Assembly (NCBI RefSeq): GCF_050717635.1
Contig: NZ_JBOITO010000007.1
Span: forward strand, 1-64,000
Source: Clostridium_AD sp050717635
GTDB taxonomy: Bacteria; Bacillota; Clostridia; Clostridiales; Clostridiaceae
Length of the DNA stretch: 64,000 nt
Direction: 5' to 3'
Of the stretch, positions 8,407-16,190 are shown one piece after another. A program made the translations under genes and the position numbers. The notes below the pieces were generated by a model, which did no database searches, was not told the origin of the DNA, and worked only from the letters and a program-made list of their open reading frames with translations. Positions within the stretch are counted from its first letter, which is position 1; each line of letters starts with the position of its first letter.

Positions 8407-9063
8407 TTAAATCTTCAGTATTTTCATTTTGCTACTTTCAGCAAAAATAAAGTCACCATCTAAAGTGAGTAAATATTCAATTTTATTACACTCAGCGGTA
8501 GCCATATGAAAAGCATCATTCACTGATAGTAAGTTTTCGCACATGATTTTTTTAACTAAGGGTATACATTCTTCTGAAATATTTACATATTTGATATTTA
8601 TAATCTTTTCAACTTCTGAAATTATTTCTACAGACTTATTGTAATATACTTTCAATAAATTTCGTTTTGAGGAATTTTTAGAAATATTATCGAAGTATCT
8701 TTTATATGGAATATGAATAAGTCTGTCTTCTCTCTTTTGTTTTAAGATTTTTGTATCATGGCGGCTAAAGCTATTTGTAATATATCTAATATTGTCATTT
8801 GAGTTATATGGTTTAGTATTGGTTATTCTACACTGAATATCACTAATGAATAACTTATAAAGTATTTGGTTTAAAACTTCTGCAAAGACCATACTGCTAA
8901 TATAATATTCGCAGCTTCGTTCAGAAAGTAGTTTTAAGCATGATAAACATTCACTATGCTTAATATCATCATCATATATTAAGCTTAGTAAGAAAGAAGC
9001 ATCTAGTAATACAGTATTTTTATTGAAAACTATATTTTTAAAAGGATATAATATAAGCTCCAT
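8407..9063 (-). CDS. PIN-domain protein
   Basis: A 218-residue protein from the ATG at 9063, preceded by GAGG 6 nt upstream. Two further in-frame ATGs upstream lack such a site. PIN nuclease hallmarks are visible: Asp21 (LLDAS), Glu62 (VFAEV), Asp183 (VNDAFHMA) and Asp202/Asp204 (LDGDF), the acidic set that binds Mg/Mn. The middle is longer than in typical VapC toxins (about 130 residues), with a Lys/Arg-rich insertion around 85-140. No antitoxin-like gene lies next to it, so a toxin role is unsupported; a stand-alone RNase is possible. Confidence 0.7.
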   Translation of the reverse strand: MELILYPFKNIVFNKNTVLLDASFLLSLIYDDDIKHSECLSCLKLLSERSCEYYISSMVFAEVLNQILYKLFISDIQCRITNTKPYNSNDNIRYITNSFSRHDTKILKQKREDRLIHIPYKRYFDNISKNSSKRNLLKVYYNKSVEIISEVEKIINIKYVNISEECIPLVKKIMCENLLSVNDAFHMATAECNKIEYLLTLDGDFIFAESSKMKILKI

Positions 9064-9262
9064 TTTAAACCTCATTAAAATCAATTATTTTATAGTTAAT
9101 ATATATTCATAAGTGTTTACTAATAGTATTTTTATCATGCATTTATTGTTTATAAAAAAAATCATTTTAGATATTCTATTGATTTTGTATTAAAAATTAA
9201 GGTATACTTCTTTTATTGTTATGTATATAATATACGCAAAGTTCATAGGAAGGAGCGGCGCA

Positions 9263-10006
9263 ATGAATTTTTTAAGAGATAATGAAACTTTAGATGATCT
9301 TAATATAAAGGGTATTCATGTTATTCAAAAAAAACATGCTTTTAGGTTTGGTGTAGACGCAGTGCTGCTGGCTAATTTTGCAAAAGTAAGAAAAAATGCT
9401 AAAATTGTTGATTTATGTACTGGTACGGGTATAATCCCTTTTATATTAGCAGGGAAAACATATGCAAGTGATATAATTGGTGTGGAAATTCAAGAAGAAT
9501 TTGTAGATATGGCAAATCGTTCGATACAGTATAATAAATTGGAGTATAAGATTAAATTTATAAACGGAGATTTAAAGGATATAGAACTTATTAAAAAGAT
9601 TCCTAAAGTGGATATTGTTACAGTTAATCCACCTTATAAACTTCGTAATTCAGGATTAATAAATTTAAATGATAAGAATGCTATAGCAAGACATGAGATT
9701 TTGTGCACACTCGAAGATGTGATTATTTCATGTAGAATTCTACTTAAGGATAATGGACGGATGTATATGGTACATAGACCAGACAGATTAGTTGATATTT
9801 TGTGCACTATGAGGAAACATAGAATTGAACCTAAACGTATAAGAATGGTGCACCCTAGTGTAAATAAGGCGCCTAATATTGTACTTGTTGAGGGACAAAG
9901 AGATGGAGGAACTTTTTTGAAGTGGGAGCCCCCGCTATATGTGCATAATAAAGATGGTAGTTATACCCAGGAGATTGTTGATATGTATAATTCAAATGGA
10001 ATTTAA
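9263..10006 (+). CDS. trmN6: tRNA1(Val) A37 N6-methyltransferase family (YabB/TrmN6)
   Basis: A 247-residue SAM-dependent methyltransferase. SAM motif I is DLCTGTG (50-56), and the N6-adenine signature NPPY is at 122-125. Start 9263 was chosen because GGAAGGAG lies 7 nt upstream; the frame extends to 9221 without such a site. It precedes rsmI as in B. subtilis (yabB-yazA-yabC), but the small yazA gene is missing. The exact tRNA target is inferred from the family. Confidence 0.87.
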   Translation: MNFLRDNETLDDLNIKGIHVIQKKHAFRFGVDAVLLANFAKVRKNAKIVDLCTGTGIIPFILAGKTYASDIIGVEIQEEFVDMANRSIQYNKLEYKIKFINGDLKDIELIKKIPKVDIVTVNPPYKLRNSGLINLNDKNAIARHEILCTLEDVIISCRILLKDNGRMYMVHRPDRLVDILCTMRKHRIEPKRIRMVHPSVNKAPNIVLVEGQRDGGTFLKWEPPLYVHNKDGSYTQEIVDMYNSNGI

Positions 10007-10065
10007 TATTAATTAATTTAAAGCTAGAGGGATCAATGCAAATATTATAGTAAAGGATGATAATA

Positions 10066-10908
10066 ATGGCAGGAAAATTATACTTAGTACCAACTCCAAT
10101 AGGGAATTTAAAGGATATTACTCTGAGGGCATTAGAAGTATTACAAAATGTAGATCTAATAGCAGCAGAAGATACGAGACAAAGTTTAAAACTCTTAAAT
10201 CATTTTAATATAAAAAAGACTCTTATAAGTTATCATATGCATAATGAACAAAGTAAAAGTGAGAATATAATTTATCAGTTAAAAGAAGGTAAAAACATAG
10301 CTATAATTAGTGATGCAGGATCACCAGGAATATCAGATCCTGGAAGTGTAATAGTTTCAAAGTGTATAGAGCAGAATATAGAATTCGTAGTACTACCCGG
10401 AGCAACTGCTATCACTACAGCACTTGTATATTCAGGACTTGATACTACAAAATTTATATTTAGAGGTTTTTTACCTAGGGAAAACAAAGAAAGAAAGCCT
10501 ATTATTGATGACTTGTTAGATAGGAGTGAAACACTAATTTTTTACGAGGCGCCACATAGACTTTTAAATACTTTAGAATTCTTATATGAAAATGTTGGTA
10601 ACAGAAAGATATCTATGTGCAGAGAACTTACAAAGCTATATGAAGAAATAATTAGACTTACTTTAGAAGAAGCAATAGAATACTATAAAAAGAACTCTCC
10701 AAGGGGAGAATATGTATTGGTAATTGAAGGTAAGAGTAAGGAAGCTATAGATAAAGATGAAAAAGCTAAGTGGGATATGCTGACCATACAGGAACACATA
10801 CAAAAATATATGGATGAAGGAATAAATAAAAAGGATGCAATAAAAAAGGTTGCAAAGGATAGACATATGCCTAAAACAGAAATATATAAGCACTCATTAA
10901 ACATTTAA
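10066..10908 (+). CDS. rsmI: 16S rRNA C1402 2'-O-methyltransferase
   Basis: A tetrapyrrole-methylase-fold enzyme of about 280 residues that methylates the ribose of C1402 in 16S rRNA, the same nucleotide modified by RsmH. Motifs in order: VPTPIGNLKDIT at the start, AEDTR, SDAGSPGISDPG, PGATAITTALV and FRGFLPR. Of two nearby ATGs the second (10066) was taken because AAAGGATG lies at the right distance and it gives the usual start MAGKLYLVPTPIG. Confidence 0.94.
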   Translation: MAGKLYLVPTPIGNLKDITLRALEVLQNVDLIAAEDTRQSLKLLNHFNIKKTLISYHMHNEQSKSENIIYQLKEGKNIAIISDAGSPGISDPGSVIVSKCIEQNIEFVVLPGATAITTALVYSGLDTTKFIFRGFLPRENKERKPIIDDLLDRSETLIFYEAPHRLLNTLEFLYENVGNRKISMCRELTKLYEEIIRLTLEEAIEYYKKNSPRGEYVLVIEGKSKEAIDKDEKAKWDMLTIQEHIQKYMDEGINKKDAIKKVAKDRHMPKTEIYKHSLNI

Positions 10909-11029
10909 CATTTTTTAGCAATATAATTAATAAATTATCTTATAAATACAATTATAGTTAATTTTATGGTAATTAATGTAAAAAAACATAATAAATTTAA
11001 AAAGTTTACAAACTTTCTTATATTTTTCA

Positions 11030-11059
11030 TTGAGATTTCCTATAAAGTAGTGGTATAAT
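11030..11059 (+). promoter_or_regulatory. putative sigma-A promoter of the NlpC/P60 gene
   Basis: TTGAGA (11030-11035), an 18-nt spacer and TATAAT (11054-11059), about 60 nt before the GTG start. Confidence 0.6.
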
Positions 11060-11117
11060 AAAAACGTTGATTTAAAGATGTTTAAATTACATATATTTTT
11101 GATAGGGGGGATTTCTA

Positions 11118-12215
11118 GTGCGTAAGAAAATAATATCATTGATAGTAACAATTGGACTAGCTACTACTATGAGTATGCAGGTAATGGCAGATCCATTATC
11201 AGACCAACTCAAAAGTCAAAAGAACCAACTTGAACAGCAAAATAAAGCATATAAGCAAGCACAAAATAATGTTCAGGATATAGAAAATTCTATTGAAAAA
11301 CTTGATTTTGATATAGAAAAAATTTATTCGGAAGTGGATAAAACAGAGGTTAAAATAGGCAATACTGAAAAACAAATAGAAAAAACAACAAAAGATATAC
11401 AAGTTGCACAGGAAAATATTAAAGAAGAAGAAGATTTATTTAATAAAAGAATGCGAACCATGTATATGAATGGCGTGGACAGTTATTTAGAAATACTGTT
11501 GGATTCTACGGGAGTAGAAGACCTTATGTCAAGAGTGGATAACATTAAAAAAATTGTAGAATATGATAATAAAGTTATTGAAAAATTAAATAATGAAAAG
11601 ATTAAAATTGAAGATCAAAAAACGGCACTTGAAACTGAAAAGACTAAGCTTGTAGCATTAAAAAGCCAAAATGAGAAGAAAATAGTAAGCCTTAAAGTGA
11701 AAAAAGAAGCACAACATGAATTAATTGTAGAAGCTAATAAGCAAGAACAATTATACTCTGGCAAAATTACTGATGCACAGGCTACTGTAAATGCTACTAT
11801 GAAGGAAATACAAAAGATACGAGCTAGTGTATCTAAGTATTCTCCATCTAGAGGATCAGCATCAATTAGCTCTAATGCCATAGTTGCCTATGCTAGTAAT
11901 TTTTTAGGAACACCTTATGTTTGGGCTGCTAATGGTCCTAGTTCTTTTGATTGTTCTGGTTTTACAGTATATGTGTTTAGGCATTTTGGAGTTTCATTAA
12001 CTCGTACTACATATACACAAATAAATCAAGGGTCTTATGTATCTAGAGGCGATTTGCAGCCAGGAGATTTAGTTTTCTTTGGGTCGGGAACACCACATCA
12101 TGTGGGAATATATGTAGGGAATAACTCATATATTCACGCACCTCAAACAGGTGATGTAGTTAAAATATCTGCACTTACAAGAAGTGATTACCTTAGTGCA
12201 AGAAGAGTTAGATAA
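11118..12215 (+). CDS. secreted NlpC/P60 peptidoglycan endopeptidase
   Basis: A 365-residue exported D,L-endopeptidase. GTG start with AGGGGGG 7 nt upstream. A signal peptide covers 1-24 (cut after VMA). Residues about 25-240 form a long coiled coil rich in Lys, Glu and Gln. The catalytic domain follows (252-365) with Cys279 in DCSGF, His328 before VGIY and His340 (YIHAP). The layout is that of CwlO-like/PcsB-like hydrolases, whose coiled coil is controlled by FtsEX; that control is inferred and no ftsEX is in the window. It lies between rsmI and abrB, an insertion relative to B. subtilis. Confidence 0.92.
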   Translation: MRKKIISLIVTIGLATTMSMQVMADPLSDQLKSQKNQLEQQNKAYKQAQNNVQDIENSIEKLDFDIEKIYSEVDKTEVKIGNTEKQIEKTTKDIQVAQENIKEEEDLFNKRMRTMYMNGVDSYLEILLDSTGVEDLMSRVDNIKKIVEYDNKVIEKLNNEKIKIEDQKTALETEKTKLVALKSQNEKKIVSLKVKKEAQHELIVEANKQEQLYSGKITDAQATVNATMKEIQKIRASVSKYSPSRGSASISSNAIVAYASNFLGTPYVWAANGPSSFDCSGFTVYVFRHFGVSLTRTTYTQINQGSYVSRGDLQPGDLVFFGSGTPHHVGIYVGNNSYIHAPQTGDVVKISALTRSDYLSARRVR

Positions 12216-12226
12216 TCTTAATATGG

Positions 12227-12257
12227 ACAGGCTATATTTTATAGCCTGTTTTTTTTG
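12227..12257 (+). terminator. rho-independent terminator of the NlpC/P60 gene
   Basis: Arms ACAGGCTATA and TATAGCCTGT with a TTT loop, followed by a T-run. Confidence 0.88.
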
Positions 12258-12289
12258 GGTAAATTATAATAATGTATTTCTGCATAAAA

Positions 12290-12322
12290 CAAAAGGAATC
12301 CTACAATTATAGAATTCCTTTT
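12290..12322 (-). terminator. terminator of abrB
   Basis: Inverted repeat AAAAGGAAT / ATTCCTTTT around a 13-nt loop, T-rich in the abrB direction. It lies directly after the abrB stop. Confidence 0.65.
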
Positions 12323-12338
12323 ATTTATTTACTTTTTC

Positions 12339-12587
12339 TTAAATTTTTTCTTGTTTAAGATGATCTAGACATGGAGTACATATGTTTTTACCTCTATAGT
12401 TAACTACATCCTTAACCTCTCCACAAAAGATACAAGCTGGTTGATATTTTTTAAGTATAATCATTTCACCATCCACATAAATTTCTAAAGCATCTTTTTC
12501 TACAATATCTAAGTTTCGTCTAAGTTCTATTGGAATAACAATTCTTCCAAGTTCATCTACTCTTCTTACAACACCTGTTGATTTCAT
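12339..12587 (-). CDS. abrB: AbrB-family transition-state regulator with zinc-ribbon tail
   Basis: An 82-residue regulator. Residues 1-48 are the swapped-hairpin AbrB DNA-binding domain (GVVRRVDELGRIVIP, ELRRNLDI). The tail (52-73) has CIFC...ICTPC, that is Cys52, Cys55, Cys70 and Cys73, a likely zinc knuckle. AbrB represses stationary-phase and sporulation genes during growth in B. subtilis. Its place and reversed orientation between rsmI and metG match B. subtilis. A consensus promoter and a Spo0A box lie upstream, fitting repression by Spo0A. Confidence 0.92.
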   Translation of the reverse strand: MKSTGVVRRVDELGRIVIPIELRRNLDIVEKDALEIYVDGEMIILKKYQPACIFCGEVKDVVNYRGKNICTPCLDHLKQEKI

Positions 12588-12613
12588 GATAAATCCTCCT
12601 TAAGGCAACAATT

Positions 12614-12620
12614 TTCGACA
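12614..12620 (-). promoter_or_regulatory. Spo0A box in the abrB leader
   Basis: On the minus strand this reads TGTCGAA followed by AA, identical to the 0A-box core TGNCGAA. It lies between the abrB promoter (about 100 nt upstream) and the ATG, the same kind of downstream position as in B. subtilis abrB. A second TGTCGAA lies on the plus strand at 12923-12929. Confidence 0.65.
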
Positions 12621-12722
12621 CGTTAATATTGAAACATTAATAATAATGACATTAAAGTCAAAATATAAAAGTGATTAATTAAGTTAATATTACAAAATTA
12701 ATATTTAATTCCATCTTTATTT

Positions 12723-12751
12723 AATATACTACCATATAATACAAATGTCAA
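12723..12751 (-). promoter_or_regulatory. sigma-A promoter of abrB
   Basis: Minus strand TTGACA (12751-12746), a 17-nt spacer and TATATT (12728-12723). This predicts a leader of about 130 nt. Confidence 0.75.
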
Positions 12752-12754
12752 CAT

Positions 12755-13107
12755 CTTTTTATAGAAATGCAAAGTTTAAATGATGATATTAACACTATAA
12801 AATCAATATATAATTGTAAAAGAGACAACTAAACCCATTGAAATCAACATAAAAGTTGTTTTTGAAATATAGAATCCCATAAAAAATAAAATAGTTATTT
12901 TATGGAATTGTATAAAAATAAATGTCGAAGGGTTATACTTTTAATTATTGAACTGTAAAAAGAAAGGAAATTTATTTGGCTTATACCACATGAAAATCAA
13001 TAAAATTGTCCATAAATTTTGTTGATGGGATAATTGTAATTGTGGACAATTCAATTTGATTGTTAATAACTTTAGTAATTGAGCTAATAATTTTGTTTAT
13101 AAGTAAA
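12755..13107. other. AT-rich intergenic region, no gene seen
   Basis: About 350 bp between the abrB promoter and the end of pspA. I find no coding frame with a ribosome binding site. It contains a TGTCGAA 0A-type box at 12923-12929 (plus strand) and a short inverted repeat (TTGTCCA near 13010, TGGACAA near 13043) that could help end pspA transcription. Confidence 0.5.
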
Positions 13108-13752
13108 TTACATATACTTTTTTAGTTCTAGTTTTAAGTCTATGCTAGTAAGATTAGCTAATTCATTAACTAAATCATTATTATAATTTAATTCTGTAAG
13201 CCCTAATGCAAAACATTCTTTTTTTTCTATTAATCTTTCTATATTTGATAGAGGCATAAAATTACTACTAGTTAATATATTGCCGATAATATCGTTTATT
13301 TTTTTATCAGCCTCAGCGGTATTATATCTTGCAAAGGCTTCGTTTCTATAAATTTTCGTTTCATATATATTTTGTTCAAGTTCTCTTAATTTAAATTTCA
13401 AAGATTCACCTTTTGTATTTGCATTGTTATAACTTGTGTTCAATGAATAGAAATATTTATCATTATCTAATTTTTTCTGAAGAAATTTTTTAGCTAACTC
13501 TTCATTACCTTTATCTAAAGCAAGCTTAATATTTTGACCATATTCATCAGACTCTTTTGATAATGTATCTAATCTTTTTTCGATTTCGTGTACATTACCT
13601 AGAATTTTAGCTGATGATAATCTGGCCTCATTTAAAATGCATTCCATATCCCTTATTTTTTGATCAAGCAGTTCTAACGGGTTTTCAAATTCATCTAGTG
13701 TGGTATTTATTTTAGATTTTATAAGATATAATATTCTGTTAATAATTGTCAT
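13108..13752 (-). CDS. PspA/IM30-family protein
   Basis: A 214-residue, almost wholly helical, coiled-coil protein with the PspA/Vipp1 layout: an N-terminal amphipathic helix (MTIINRILYLIKSKINTTLD), the family-like NPLELLDQKIRDME segment, then long charged helices. Such proteins form ESCRT-III-like scaffolds on stressed membranes. AAGGAGG precedes the ATG. It stands alone, with no pspC-type or liaR-type gene beside it, and is divergent from the DUF1836 gene. Confidence 0.85.
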   Translation of the reverse strand: MTIINRILYLIKSKINTTLDEFENPLELLDQKIRDMECILNEARLSSAKILGNVHEIEKRLDTLSKESDEYGQNIKLALDKGNEELAKKFLQKKLDNDKYFYSLNTSYNNANTKGESLKFKLRELEQNIYETKIYRNEAFARYNTAEADKKINDIIGNILTSSNFMPLSNIERLIEKKECFALGLTELNYNNDLVNELANLTSIDLKLELKKYM

Positions 13753-13944
13753 TAAATACCTCCTTGACTAGTTAATGATAAAATGTTTATCCATGTTATT
13801 ATGATAAAATTTTACCTTAAATATACTACAATATTAAAATAATAGAAGAATGTAGGAAATAACTTGTAATAGGTTTATATGTACCTTATAATAAACGTAT
13901 AAAGTATTTTATTTAAAATATTTATTAATGGAAGGTGATACACT

Positions 13945-14535
13945 ATGGATGAAACTAAATCTGTTTTAGAGAATATAAATTCGCTGGCAAAAGAAATATC
14001 AGAAAACAGCATAATTCCATATGAGGAATTACCGCAGTATGACTTATTTTTGTCTCAAGTAATTGATTACTTAAACGATAGATTTGACTCTGATAATTAC
14101 ACTAATAATATAGTCCAAAATTATATAAAAAGTGAAGTTATATCAAAGCCAGAGGATAGCAAAAAAAGAGGATATACAAAGTTGCATCTAGCGCAGTTGG
14201 TCTTGCTTAGTTATATGAGGCCTATACTTACATCTGAAGAAATTAAAAAAGTTTTTAGGTTGGCCTTTAATGAAATCAATGATAGAGATGATGATATTAT
14301 TTCATGGGAAAAATCATATAAAATTTTTTCGGATATACAAAAAGAAAGCTTTGATGATTTTGTAAATAAAGAGTTTTATGATAAATCAAAATTACAAAAA
14401 ATAATTGATGTGCTAGATTTAAAAGATATTGATAAGGAAAGAATAGAATTGTTTTTGGTAGTAATGACGTTAGTGTCACAAGCAAGTGCCATAAAAAAGT
14501 TAGTTCAAAAAATTGTACGTGATTATGAAAATTAG
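13945..14535 (+). CDS. DUF1836-type protein
   Basis: A 196-residue protein. The N-terminal half (about residues 23-110) has the pattern of DUF1836: IPYEELPQYDLFLSQV, YTNNIVQNYIK, KGYTKLHLAQLVLLSYM-like text and LTSEEIKK. This resembles a winged-helix/MerR-like arrangement, so DNA binding is possible. The rest is helical. GGAAGG precedes the ATG. It is divergent from pspA (190 bp between) and is closed by a strong terminator. Function is unknown. Confidence 0.8.
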   Translation: MDETKSVLENINSLAKEISENSIIPYEELPQYDLFLSQVIDYLNDRFDSDNYTNNIVQNYIKSEVISKPEDSKKRGYTKLHLAQLVLLSYMRPILTSEEIKKVFRLAFNEINDRDDDIISWEKSYKIFSDIQKESFDDFVNKEFYDKSKLQKIIDVLDLKDIDKERIELFLVVMTLVSQASAIKKLVQKIVRDYEN

Positions 14536-14571
14536 AAAAAGACCACTATTATAAAAATAGTGGTCTTTTTC
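14536..14571. terminator. bidirectional terminator
   Basis: Perfect 15-bp stem AAAAAGACCACTATT / AATAGTGGTCTTTTT directly after the DUF1836 stop. It also closes the convergent selenoprotein gene. Confidence 0.9.
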
Positions 14572-14602
14572 TAATTTATATAATAAATTTTAGTTGCTTT
14601 TG

Positions 14603-14899
14603 TTAACAAGAACTTTCTTTAGTATTTGAAGTTAAAACCCTAAATGATTCTCCAAATAGGCTTTTTACATGCATAATTTTTGTATCTTCAAAAACAAAGG
14701 AAGATTCCTTATCTACTATAAAATTTATTCCACTTACTGATTCTGAAATATCATCTTCTTGTTGTTCATCCAGAACAACACCTAATATTGGACCTCCTCA
14801 ACCAAAACCTTTTATAAGTAATCTTATTGAAGAGTTGTTTTTTTGAGAAAGTTTTTTATTTAAAGCATTTTTAGTATTGTCATCAAAAGAAATATTCAT
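14603..14899 (-). CDS. HesB/IscA-like selenoprotein (in-frame UGA = Sec34)
   Basis: A 98-codon frame with one in-frame TGA (minus strand 14800-14798). From ATG 14899 it reads MNISFDDNTKNALNKK..., then KGFG-U-GGPILGVVLDEQ, and ends GESFRVLTSNTKESSC before TAA. Everything on both sides of the TGA reads as one protein with the HesB/IscA-like fold pattern, and the motif G-U-GGPxLGxxLDE matches the known HesB-like selenoprotein family, where U stands at a Cys of the cluster/sulfur site. AGGAGG lies 7 nt before the ATG. A perfect 8-bp hairpin begins 17 nt after the UGA, where bacterial SECIS elements sit. The gene has its own promoter with an operator-like palindrome. No selA, selB, selC or selD is in the window, so decoding depends on genes elsewhere. 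Without Sec insertion it would give a 33-residue stub. Confidence 0.85.
14760..14780 (-). promoter_or_regulatory. candidate bacterial SECIS hairpin
   Basis: In mRNA sense the stem UGUUGUUC pairs perfectly with GAACAACA around the loop UGGAU. The stem starts 17 nt after the UGA of the HesB-like frame, within the usual window for bSECIS elements, and the loop holds the guanines expected for SelB contact. Confidence 0.72.
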
Positions 14900-14913
14900 A
14901 TTTTACCCTCCTA

Positions 14914-14930
14914 ATACCCGCACGGGGTAT
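14914..14930 (-). promoter_or_regulatory. CsoR/CstR-like operator palindrome
   Basis: The 17-bp palindrome ATACCC-GCACG-GGGTAT lies between the promoter -10 and the ribosome binding site of the selenoprotein gene, at about +8 to +24. The AT-flanked C-run/G-run layout resembles operators of CsoR-family repressors (copper CsoR, persulfide CstR). No such repressor gene is in the window. Confidence 0.5.
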
Positions 14931-14943
14931 AATGTATATTATT

Positions 14944-14972
14944 ATTATATATGTTTAATATTATTATGTCAA
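14944..14972 (-). promoter_or_regulatory. sigma-A promoter of the selenoprotein gene
   Basis: Minus strand consensus TTGACA (14972-14967), 17-nt spacer, TATAAT (14949-14944). A perfect match in both boxes. Confidence 0.85.
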
Positions 14973-15141
14973 ATAAATCATAAAAATATAAATAAAGTTT
15001 TACAAAATTTATTCACTAATTATATATAATTATACAATTAATATAGAGATTTTTTATATATTTAGCAAGATTATAAAGAATTTCTATAAAACGATATGAA
15101 ATGGGTAGAATACTTATGCAAGTAAGATTAAATTGCATTAG

Positions 15142-15170
15142 TTGACAATGATTGTATAAGAGGATAGTAT
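15142..15170 (+). promoter_or_regulatory. putative promoter of the arc operon
   Basis: TTGACA (15142-15147), 17-nt spacer, TAGTAT (15165-15170), about 55 nt before the arcC ATG. The rest of 14975-15141 is AT-rich and I see nothing else in it. Confidence 0.6.
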
Positions 15171-15224
15171 AAAAATAAAGGTAAAAATATAAAATTTATA
15201 AAGACTTTATTGGAGGGTATAATT

Positions 15225-16169
15225 ATGAAAATAGTATTAGCATTGGGCGGAAATGCACTTCAATCGGATCCTAAAGACAAAAGTCCGAAGGCGCAACTTA
15301 AGACTTGCAAACAAACAGCTAAATCAATAGTTGATCTTATAGAAGAAGGTCATAGGGTATCAATAGTTCATGGAAATGGACCTCAAGTAGGCCAAATTGT
15401 TGCAGCAATAGAAGATGCTCAAAAGGTTGATGATGGTAATGTACTTTTTCCATTTGATGTATGTGGAGCTTTTTCGCAGGGTTATATAGGATACCATCTT
15501 CAAAATGCAATAGGTGAAGAATTAAGAAATAGAAGTATAGATAAAACAGTAGGAACTATAGTGACGCAAGTAGTAGTTGACAAAGATGATGAAGGTTTTC
15601 AAAATCCAACGAAACCAATTGGTTCTTTTTATACAAAATTGGAAGCTGAAAAGCTGGAAAAAGAACATGGTTATATAATGAAAGAAGATGCTGGTAGAGG
15701 ATATAGGAGAGTTGTTGCATCCCCAAAACCTATTGATGTTATCGAAAAGGATTTAATAAAAGAATTAGTTGATATGGGAAATATTATTATATCTTGTGGA
15801 GGAGGTGGTATTCCTGTTATTCGTGAAGGTGGAACTTATAAGGGGGTTGCGGCAGTTATAGATAAAGATTTTGCTGCTGAAAAACTTGCGGAAATACTTG
15901 ATGCGGACGTGCTTTTAATATTAACAGGAGTAGATAGAGTTTGTGTAAACTATAATAAGGCCAATCAAAAGGAATTAAAGCAAATTACTCTTGATGAACT
16001 TAATAGTTATATTTCTGAGGGACAATTTGCTCCTGGAAGTATGCTTCCAAAGGTGGAAGCTTGTAAAAAATTTATAATGGGAAATAAAGATAAAACAGCA
16101 ATTATAGCATCGCTTTCAAAAGCTAAACAAGCATTACAAGGTATGTCTGGAACTAAAATAGTATATTAA
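15225..16169 (+). CDS. arcC: carbamate kinase
   Basis: A 314-residue carbamate kinase (carbamoyl phosphate + ADP to ATP + carbamate), the ATP-forming step of the arginine deiminase pathway. Amino-acid-kinase motifs: ALGGNAL at the start, HGNGPQVG, ISCGGGGIPV, DKDFAAEKLA and PGSMLPKVEAC. The start is ATG 15225 with GGAGGG 9 nt upstream; the frame opens at a TTG 15 nt earlier without a site of its own. arcA follows 21 nt later, so arcC-arcA-arcB is one operon. ArcC first is an unusual order. Confidence 0.95.
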   Translation: MKIVLALGGNALQSDPKDKSPKAQLKTCKQTAKSIVDLIEEGHRVSIVHGNGPQVGQIVAAIEDAQKVDDGNVLFPFDVCGAFSQGYIGYHLQNAIGEELRNRSIDKTVGTIVTQVVVDKDDEGFQNPTKPIGSFYTKLEAEKLEKEHGYIMKEDAGRGYRRVVASPKPIDVIEKDLIKELVDMGNIIISCGGGGIPVIREGGTYKGVAAVIDKDFAAEKLAEILDADVLLILTGVDRVCVNYNKANQKELKQITLDELNSYISEGQFAPGSMLPKVEACKKFIMGNKDKTAIIASLSKAKQALQGMSGTKIVY

Positions 16170-16190
16170 ACAATTTAGAGAGGAGGACAG

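Noticed and set aside
8407..9063. PIN protein as toxin of a VapBC pair
   Set aside because: No small antitoxin-like frame with a ribosome binding site lies on either side, and the protein is longer than VapC.
14603..14899. Reading the HesB-like frame as a pseudogene with a nonsense mutation
   Set aside because: The only stop is TGA at the exact conserved Sec position, followed by a well-placed hairpin; there are no other stops or frameshifts, and promoter, operator and ribosome binding site are intact.
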